Positions 1 to 4,950 of a stretch of DNA of 6,414 bases are shown here, piece after piece. This DNA is from an uncultured Flammeovirgaceae bacterium (GTDB taxonomy: Bacteria > Bacteroidota > Bacteroidia > Cytophagales > Cyclobacteriaceae). The notes under the pieces were generated by a model, which worked only from the letters and a program-made list of their open reading frames with translations, did not search any database and was not told the DNA's origin. The stretch's first letter is position 1, and each line of letters starts with the position of its first letter. The position numbers were made by a program, and so were the translations under genes. The stretch is taken from positions 1 through 6,414 of the forward strand of contig CAMPJM010000243.1 in NCBI GenBank assembly GCA_946886805.1, given 5' to 3'.

Positions 1-511
1 GCAAAATCATAGCACAAATAGCAATGGCACCTGAAATAAAAATAAACCAAAGACTGTTCGAAGTTTGCGATGGGGAAGCAACAGTTACAAAATATGCTAT
101 TGCTATTCCTATCAGTGCTGCCACTATCACCAACCAATTCCATTGCTTAATTTCCTTCGCAACCAGAACCGATGAAATTACAATTAAACCGAAAAAAAAA
201 GACCAGATAGAAATGGGGTAGTGCTCCAGAAGAAATAAGATAACTCTTGCCAAAGAAATTATGCTCACTAAAATGCCCGAAAACAGCACAATTAGAAAAG
301 TGCCATTTACATGTGCCCAAAACTCCTTGATTTTAAATTTAGACAATAAGCTAATTGCGGCAGCATCAATTTTAGATATTGAATTTAACAATTCTTCATA
401 AATACCTGTTATAAAAGCTATTGTCCCACCAGATACCCCAGGAACAACATCTGCAGCTCCCATGCATAATCCTTTTAAAAAAAGAATCATGTATTTCTTT
501 GTTTCGTTCAT
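1..511 (-). CDS. DUF368 family membrane protein, likely polyprenyl-phosphate transporter (C-terminus beyond window)
   Basis: The reading frame starts at the ATG at 511-509 and stays open for 170 codons to the left edge, so the gene is cut by the window and its C-terminal part is not seen. Residues 14-33 carry the DUF368 signature, with G18-A-A-D-V-V-P-G-V-S-G-G-T30. Hydrophobic stretches follow at about 71-95, 100-118, 126-145 and 154-170, as expected of a polytopic inner-membrane protein. DUF368 proteins (PopT) have been shown in other bacteria to return undecaprenyl phosphate, the carrier for peptidoglycan and surface glycans, across the cytoplasmic membrane; the role here is inferred from family. 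The start is supported by the signature lying close to the N-terminus, as usual in the family. No clear ribosome binding site precedes it. It lies 123 bp downstream of the phosphosulfolactate synthase gene and may have its own promoter in that gap. Confidence 0.9.
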   Translation of the reverse strand, partial: MNETKKYMILFLKGLCMGAADVVPGVSGGTIAFITGIYEELLNSISKIDAAAISLLSKFKIKEFWAHVNGTFLIVLFSGILVSIISLARVILFLLEHYPISIWSFFFGLIVISSVLVAKEIKQWNWLVIVAALIGIAIAYFVTVASPSQTSNSLWFIFISGAIAICAMIL

Positions 512-586
512 TTTATCTAATTATTCAAGACCGAATTCGCCACCTTTTCCACTAAAACAATTTTGTCCGAACAATAAGATTTGTCG

Positions 587-619
587 GAAATTTATGTTCC
601 CTATGAAATGAGTAGTCAA
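587..619 (-). promoter_or_regulatory. Candidate Bacteroidota-type promoter before the DUF368 gene
   Basis: On the minus strand a TTG at 619-617 is followed after 22 bases by TAAATTTC at 594-587, which matches the flavobacterial -7 consensus TAnnTTTG at all but the last position. The spacing falls within the 17-23 bases reported for such promoters. Transcription would start near 580, leaving a leader of about 70 bases before the ATG at 511. An imperfect inverted repeat at 567-587 (arms CCGA-CAA and TTG-TCGG on the plus strand, one bulged base, 6-base loop) overlaps the end of the -7 box and could be an operator or a leader hairpin. In AT-rich DNA such matches arise easily, so this is weak. Confidence 0.25.
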
Positions 620-634
620 TTATAAAAACTATGA

Positions 635-1429
635 TTAAACTTTTTCCAGGTTTAGGAAATGATCGAAAGTATCGCCTCTTAATCCCAATCTAATTGTTTC
701 CAAAGGAATTACCTCATTGGGAGCTATATTTCCTAAGTTGACATTTGCTCCTAAAAGTTTGATAAACCAAACTTGTTGAGATTTCTGAGGAGCTTCCCAG
801 ATTATTTTTTCGAAAGGGATTTTCGTCAATATTTCTTCTACAAGGCCCGACCTCACTTCTCCACTAGCTCTAAATAAGCCTACATTGCCGCCTTCTCTGG
901 CTTCTCCTATCACTTTCCAGGCTCCAGCGTCCAATTCAGCTTGCATCAATTTTATCCATTTATAAGGAGGGATAATTTTCTCGGCATCTTTCGACCCTAC
1001 TTCAGAAAGTACGGTGACTTGTTCTGCCAATTTGCTGATGTAGGAACACTTAACATCATGCTCCAATTCTATTGATCCATCAGATACCTCTGCAAAGGTC
1101 ATTTCATATTTGTCCAAAACCCTCCGGTAATCATCAAACTGGTCGCGAACAACAAAAGCTTCAAATAAAGTTCCGCCAAAATAAGTTGGAATGCCAGCAT
1201 CACGGAACAGCTTCAATTTTTCTTTTAAACAAGGCGTTACGTAAGATGTAGCCCAACCCAATTTCACGATATCAATATATTGTGCGCTTACACTTAAAAA
1301 GTCTTCAACTTCACGCAGGCTTAAACCCTTGTCCATTGCCATTGTATATCCGCTCTGCCTTGGTTTGATTGTCCTTTCCGGAATGTCTTTTAAAATATAA
1401 TTCATATGATTGTTAAGGGGGTTTTCCAC
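635..1429 (-). CDS. comA: Phosphosulfolactate synthase (ComA family)
   Basis: This 264-residue protein matches the (R)-phosphosulfolactate synthase family, a TIM barrel that adds sulfite to phosphoenolpyruvate. In methanogens this is the first step of coenzyme M synthesis; in Bacillus a homologue serves sulfolactate formation. Recognisable family blocks, in order, are I-P-E-R-T-x-K-P-R (16-24), V-K-x-G-W-A-T-S (55-62), G-G-T-L-F-E (85-90), S-D-G-S (116-119), E-V-G (143-145), E-A-R-E-G-G-N-V-G-L-F (176-186), E-A-P-Q-K-S-Q-Q-V (212-220), N-L-G-N-I-A (231-236) and L-R-G-D-T-F (250-255). All are intact, so an active enzyme is expected. The start is a GTG preceded by AAGGAG (1440-1435) at 5 bases; an internal ATG at 1405-1403 would give an N-terminus closer to relatives but lacks a ribosome binding site. 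It follows the TPR gene by 47 bp, probably in one transcript. No comB, comC or other pathway gene is in view, so the product's fate is unknown; sulfolactate or a sulfonated lipid precursor are guesses. Confidence 0.93.
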   Translation of the reverse strand: MENPLNNHMNYILKDIPERTIKPRQSGYTMAMDKGLSLREVEDFLSVSAQYIDIVKLGWATSYVTPCLKEKLKLFRDAGIPTYFGGTLFEAFVVRDQFDDYRRVLDKYEMTFAEVSDGSIELEHDVKCSYISKLAEQVTVLSEVGSKDAEKIIPPYKWIKLMQAELDAGAWKVIGEAREGGNVGLFRASGEVRSGLVEEILTKIPFEKIIWEAPQKSQQVWFIKLLGANVNLGNIAPNEVIPLETIRLGLRGDTFDHFLNLEKV

Positions 1430-1434
1430 GGTTG

Positions 1435-1440
1435 CTCCTT
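1435..1440 (-). promoter_or_regulatory. Strong Shine-Dalgarno sequence fixing the GTG start of comA
   Basis: The minus strand reads AAGGAG here, 5 bases before the GTG at 1429-1427. None of the other starts seen complete in this window has such a site, and Bacteroidota generally rely little on it. It favours the GTG over the in-frame ATG at 1405-1403 eight codons downstream, which is preceded by a C-rich stretch and no such motif. Confidence 0.6.
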
Positions 1441-1476
1441 CTCAAATTTTAAATTTTGAAAAAAACAGCCGTGGAA

Positions 1477-2880
1477 TTAAGAATTTTCTTTTCTGTATTG
1501 ATCTATAATTTTAAATAAAGCCTTTTGAGTTTCTAACCTTGGAAAAAAGTCAAAAAGCATATGATGATTTTCGAAGTTCAAAATTAATGCATTTTCTAAA
1601 TATTTAAAGGCTTCTTTGTATTTACCTGCGGCTATAAGATAGGCTGTAGCACGATAATATAACTCAGAAGCCTCTGGAAGTTCTTCTATGCCATTAAATA
1701 TTAGCTCTATAGCTTTTTCAAAATGGCCTTGTTCGTATGGAATAAAAGACCAATCCAGCCAAATATTGATATTTGACGGATCCAGGGAACATGCTTCTTC
1801 ATAAGCATCAAGGCTGGAAAGGATATTTCCGGTCTTAAATTCTGCCTCGGCCACAGCCTGCCAATAAAAGTGATTTTCAGGATCTAATTTTAATGCCTTA
1901 TTTAAAAAGTGGATAGATTCAAACCATTTGTCCTGCTTATTTAAGCAAATACCAATTCCAAATAAGGCCTCATCGTACATAGTATCAAGCTTTACGGCTT
2001 TTCTATAATATTTTATAGCCAATTCGTATTGCTCTATCTTTTCATAAACAGCCCCGAGACAAAAATAGATTTCCGCACTTGGGCCTTCCTGTTCCAAAGT
2101 AAGTTTATATGAATTTAAAGCCTCCTGAAACTTTTCCAGCTCCATATACGAATTCCCCATATTAAAATGGGCAGACGCAAATTCCTCGTCAATAAGAATG
2201 GCATATTCATAGGCGTGAATTGCATCCTCATATTTCTCCAACTTGTTGTATACAATTCCTAGATTATACCAGGCAAAATGAGAATATGGATCGGCGTCTA
2301 TAAATTTTTTGTAATAAGATATGCTACTTTCCAGCTCCCCGATAGTATCCAGGCAATAAGCTAATTCATAAAGAGCACTCTCATTATTCAAATTGAGTTC
2401 TATTGCCTGCTTATAGGCTGCAATAGCATCCTCGAATTGGGTCAAACTCTGGTAGGTAAGCCCTATGTGGTAATAGATTTCATCTTTATCTTCGGTAAGG
2501 GGCAAGGCACTTTCATAAGCTTCAATTGCATCTTTATAGTTTCCTGTAAGAGAAAGTATATTTGCCTTTAGCAGCAGAATTTCAACATCATTTGGCTGCA
2601 GATTGGATGCCTTTTCCAAATAAAGCATGGCTTCGTCGTACTCCTCCACATTGATGAGGATTTGCGCTTTGTCAAGCAAAAGGTCTATCGAGAAAGGGTA
2701 TTGATCAATAGCCATATTGCATATCTTCAATGCCTTGTTCAATTTACCCGCATTCATGTAATGGTCAATGATAAAAATAAAATCATCCAGCTCAAAAAAA
2801 CTAAATTTCTTATTTTTGATATACTCATCAAATCTTTTGATCAGCTCCTTTTCATCCTCTCTTTTATAATCTCTAGCCAT
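1477..2880 (-). CDS. Tetratricopeptide repeat protein of twelve gapless TPR units
   Basis: The 467-residue protein has a charged N-terminal segment (1-30), then twelve consecutive 34-residue TPR units spanning 31-438 without insertions, and a 29-residue capping segment (439-467). Units show the usual pattern of small and aromatic residues, for example Y-N-L-G-I-V-Y-x-K-L-x-K-Y-E-D-A-I in unit 6, and several end in a D/N-P or similar turn (L-Q-P-N-D, L-D-P-E-N, L-D-P-S-N). No signal peptide or membrane segment is seen, so it is probably cytoplasmic. Such an array should form a superhelical scaffold for protein binding; no enzymatic domain is present and the partner is unknown. The ATG at 2880-2878 is the first in frame, with A/T-rich sequence and no Shine-Dalgarno site before it. 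It sits 88 bp after the epimerase gene and 47 bp before comA, so it probably heads a transcript with comA. I found no convincing promoter in the 88-bp gap. Confidence 0.9.
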   Translation of the reverse strand: MARDYKREDEKELIKRFDEYIKNKKFSFFELDDFIFIIDHYMNAGKLNKALKICNMAIDQYPFSIDLLLDKAQILINVEEYDEAMLYLEKASNLQPNDVEILLLKANILSLTGNYKDAIEAYESALPLTEDKDEIYYHIGLTYQSLTQFEDAIAAYKQAIELNLNNESALYELAYCLDTIGELESSISYYKKFIDADPYSHFAWYNLGIVYNKLEKYEDAIHAYEYAILIDEEFASAHFNMGNSYMELEKFQEALNSYKLTLEQEGPSAEIYFCLGAVYEKIEQYELAIKYYRKAVKLDTMYDEALFGIGICLNKQDKWFESIHFLNKALKLDPENHFYWQAVAEAEFKTGNILSSLDAYEEACSLDPSNINIWLDWSFIPYEQGHFEKAIELIFNGIEELPEASELYYRATAYLIAAGKYKEAFKYLENALILNFENHHMLFDFFPRLETQKALFKIIDQYRKENS

Positions 2881-2968
2881 ATGAATTTTATATCATTTAG
2901 GGACAATAAACATTCCTAAGGTAACGAATTGATAAGTAATATTGTAATCCGAATATAAAATATTTAAA

Positions 2969-3964
2969 TCAAATATCAGGTTCAGAAATAAAATCTTCCT
3001 TTTTATTAGCGACACCGCACACCCAATTGAGGGAATCTTCAAGAGAACGATATTTATGGTTTAAAATTTCATACGATTTACCATTGTCATATCGCGACTT
3101 GGTGAATGAAAGTCGCGTTGTTTCCCTTGTTACCAAAGTCGACTTTCCTGCCAATATTCCTCTTAAATTTTCAAATACCCAACCAATCCATGCCAGCGGC
3201 AAGTTCAGCCTAATGAAGGGCGGTCTCTTATTCAGTTTTATCGCCACTTGTTTAAACAACTTTTTATAACTCAAGCTCCCGGCATTTACTATAAATCGCT
3301 CGCCTTTTATCTCGTTATCTACAAGTTTCATTATTATTTCCCCTACATCCCGAATATCCACATAGTTGATGTTCCCCGATGGATAGAAAGGAAATTCCCT
3401 TTTAACGAAATTCAAAAGCTTTGTACTGCTTCTTTCCCAACCATACGGAGCCAGAATAACCGAGGGATTAATAATTTTAACATTCAGCCCTTCACTACCT
3501 GCCCGCCAAACTTCCAGCTCACCCAAATATTTGCTTTTGGCATATTTGGTATTCAGACTGGAATTTTCCCATTTTGTGTTTTCTTTTACTATGGTATTCT
3601 TTTTATTTCTTCCTATCGCAGCAATCGAGCTTACATGAATAAAATTATAAGTATTAGAGGCAAGGCAGGCATTCACCAGGTTTTTTGTTCCTTCAACATT
3701 TGTTTTAAAAAGAGCCTCTTTATCCTTGTCATGAAAGGACACAAATCCAGCGCAATGTATTACGGTATTAATTTCTAAAAGAAGCATTTCAAGCCCTATC
3801 ACATCGAATAGATCCCCTTCTATTATTTTGTCCGAAGCAATGTCCTTTAAAAGCCGTAAATCACTGGTTTTCCTTACCATCCCTTTAAAGGATATGCCGG
3901 CCTTGTCCAGGGTATTACATATATAACTTCCGAGCAGGCCATTGGCTCCGGTAACCAGTATCAT
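2969..3964 (-). CDS. NAD(P)-dependent epimerase/dehydratase-like protein, extended SDR family
   Basis: This 331-residue cytoplasmic protein begins with a Rossmann fold: T5-G-A-N-G-L-L-G12 is the T-G-x-x-G-x-x-G dinucleotide motif of extended SDRs. G50-D51-L follows strand 3, and H70-C-A-G73 the next strand. The catalytic residues are present: S112-S113 in the V-S-S segment and the Y141-A-K-S-K145 motif (YxxxK). The C-terminal half (from about 165, I-N-P-S-V-I-L-A-P) binds substrate. The overall look, including the T-R-E-T-T-R-L-S-F segment near 280, recalls the 3-beta-hydroxysteroid dehydrogenase / dihydroflavonol-reductase-like branch rather than GalE or RmlB, so the substrate cannot be named; a nucleotide sugar or lipid-linked compound is possible. 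The ATG at 3964-3962 places the glycine motif at the usual N-terminal position. It starts 10 bp after the phosphatase stop codon, so the two are almost certainly co-transcribed, which ties it to surface polysaccharide synthesis by context only. Confidence 0.88.
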   Translation of the reverse strand: MILVTGANGLLGSYICNTLDKAGISFKGMVRKTSDLRLLKDIASDKIIEGDLFDVIGLEMLLLEINTVIHCAGFVSFHDKDKEALFKTNVEGTKNLVNACLASNTYNFIHVSSIAAIGRNKKNTIVKENTKWENSSLNTKYAKSKYLGELEVWRAGSEGLNVKIINPSVILAPYGWERSSTKLLNFVKREFPFYPSGNINYVDIRDVGEIIMKLVDNEIKGERFIVNAGSLSYKKLFKQVAIKLNKRPPFIRLNLPLAWIGWVFENLRGILAGKSTLVTRETTRLSFTKSRYDNGKSYEILNHKYRSLEDSLNWVCGVANKKEDFISEPDI

Positions 3965-3974
3965 AATTTACAAT

Positions 3975-4706
3975 TTATAAGGTATTATTTTTTAGATCAA
4001 GCTCAATCGCCTTTTTAAAATATTTGTGAGATACAGCCTTTTTTATCACTAAAGCATGCTTCATATTATGACAATCACTACCCATGAAACTAACCATATT
4101 TTGTTTGATCATCTTTTTAGCTACCTTTTTAGCTGCACTGGAATAATAACCCTCTATAGCGTTAATATTGCATTGGAATAATAAATTCCTTTCGGCAAGC
4201 TGTTCCAAAACCTTGAAGTTCGCCTGTACATACATATATCTTTCCGGATGAGCCAATACCGGTTGCAAACCTATGGAATTTATTTTAAATATAGCCTCTT
4301 TTAGAAAAACCGGTTCATTAATAAAAGAGGTCTCGAACAACAAATAATTTTTCCCGAACACCATCAATTTTTCAGGAGTATCAAGCAAAGCAAGAAATGA
4401 TTCGTCTAGATAATATTCGGCTGCTGCCTCAACTTCTATATCCAGGTTAGCTTTAACGATTGCCTCTTTTAAACCAGATAGCTTTTCCAAAATAATCTCT
4501 TTGGTATTTGGATAAAACTCAGCCATCACGTGAGGAGTCGTAATTATTTTTTTGTACCCGATGCTTTTTAGTACCCGCAGGACCTCAATTGCTTCATCAA
4601 AAGTTTCTACGCCATCATCTATTCCCGGAAGAAGGTGTGAATGAATATCAACTTCTAGTGGATAAACAGAAATTGTTTTGGGTTTTCTATCGAATAAATC
4701 TATCAC
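3975..4706 (-). CDS. cpsB: PHP-domain protein-tyrosine phosphatase, CpsB/YwqE type
   Basis: The 243-residue protein is a complete PHP-domain metal-dependent phosphatase of the kind that dephosphorylates bacterial tyrosine kinases such as Wzc/CpsD. Metal-binding residues are in place: H22 and H24 with D30 in D-I-H-S-H-L-L-P-G-I-D-D-G, H59 in T-T-P-H, E97 in A-A-E-Y-Y, H153 in L-A-H-P-E-R-Y, and D211 with H213 in G-S-D-C-H-N. The length and the roughly 20-residue lead before the first motif fit the family. No ATG exists in frame upstream of the first motif and a stop lies six codons upstream, so the GTG at 4706-4704 is taken as start; no Shine-Dalgarno site precedes it. It lies 244 bp downstream of the kinase gene and 10 bp upstream of the epimerase gene. 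Its likely substrate is the phosphorylated tail of the adjacent Wzc-type kinase (inference from neighbourhood). The symbol is by family, not by proven orthology. Confidence 0.92.
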   Translation of the reverse strand: MIDLFDRKPKTISVYPLEVDIHSHLLPGIDDGVETFDEAIEVLRVLKSIGYKKIITTPHVMAEFYPNTKEIILEKLSGLKEAIVKANLDIEVEAAAEYYLDESFLALLDTPEKLMVFGKNYLLFETSFINEPVFLKEAIFKINSIGLQPVLAHPERYMYVQANFKVLEQLAERNLLFQCNINAIEGYYSSAAKKVAKKMIKQNMVSFMGSDCHNMKHALVIKKAVSHKYFKKAIELDLKNNTL

Positions 4707-4759
4707 AAAAGTAGGGTTTGTTTAATCAGCTTCGTTTTAACCCGCGGTGCTAACTAAAT

Positions 4760-4808
4760 CCGGATCATTCATTGGAAAATCTATTCCGATTACTAATGAA
4801 TAATCCGG
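4760..4808 (-). repeat. 14-bp inverted repeat (hairpin) between the kinase and phosphatase genes
   Basis: Plus-strand arms CCGGATCATTCATT (4760-4773) and AATGAATAATCCGG (4795-4808) are reverse complements except at one position. In the minus-strand transcript that position becomes a U-G wobble, so RNA would form an unbroken 14-bp stem with a 21-base loop that itself holds a GGAA/TTCC mini-stem (4787-4774). The bases after the stem in the direction of transcription read ATTTAGTT, not a U-run, so it is not a standard intrinsic terminator. It could slow or partly stop transcription, protect or separate messenger segments, or bind a protein. Confidence 0.7.
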
Positions 4809-4815
4809 GTTAAAA

Positions 4816-4881
4816 TTATGGGCAGATCCGGAATTTAAAATATATTTCTGCTTCTGTCAGCAAAAATTCCGCCAAATCCAT
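4816..4881 (-). other. Possible 21-codon ORF just upstream of the hairpin (doubtful)
   Basis: An ATG at 4881-4879 opens a 21-codon frame starting M-D-L-A-E-F-L-L-T-E and ending in F-R-I-C-P, with TAA at 4818-4816, seven bases before the 14-bp inverted repeat. The same frame is open a further 12 codons upstream with a possible GTG start at 4902-4900. No Shine-Dalgarno site is seen. It might be a leader peptide, a decayed gene remnant or chance; the composition looks protein-like (acidic and hydrophobic residues mixed) but the length is too short to judge. Confidence 0.2.
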
Positions 4882-4950
4882 ATTATAATCAAAGGTTTCC
4901 ACAAATGACAAAACATTGGATTTTTAGGTTCATCTATGGGTATACCCCGA

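Noticed and set aside
24..221. Plus-strand open frame of 65 codons
   Set aside because: It is antisense to the DUF368 gene, whose signature motif and hydrophobic segments run through this stretch without a break on the minus strand.
1443..1460. AT-rich repeat of AAAATTT between the TPR gene and comA as a terminator
   Set aside because: The pairing is imperfect, there is no GC-rich stem, and the gap is only 47 bp between same-strand genes with a ribosome binding site directly after it.
2881..2968. Promoter in the gap before the TPR gene
   Set aside because: Only one-mismatch -7 boxes (TACCTTAG, TATATTCG) are present, and neither has a TTG at proper spacing, so I cannot support one, although the gap size leaves room for it.
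2662..3269. Two plus-strand open frames (2662-2919 and 3027-3269)
   Set aside because: Both are mainly antisense to the TPR and epimerase genes and encode no family-like sequence.
3248..3778. Plus-strand open frame of 176 codons
   Set aside because: It lies wholly antisense inside the epimerase gene, whose motifs and reading frame are clear. Its translation shows no recognisable domain.
4706..4713. Perfect TAnnTTTG box (TACTTTTG) on the minus strand
   Set aside because: It overlaps the GTG start of the phosphatase gene, so transcription would begin inside the coding region, and no TTG lies at the right distance upstream.
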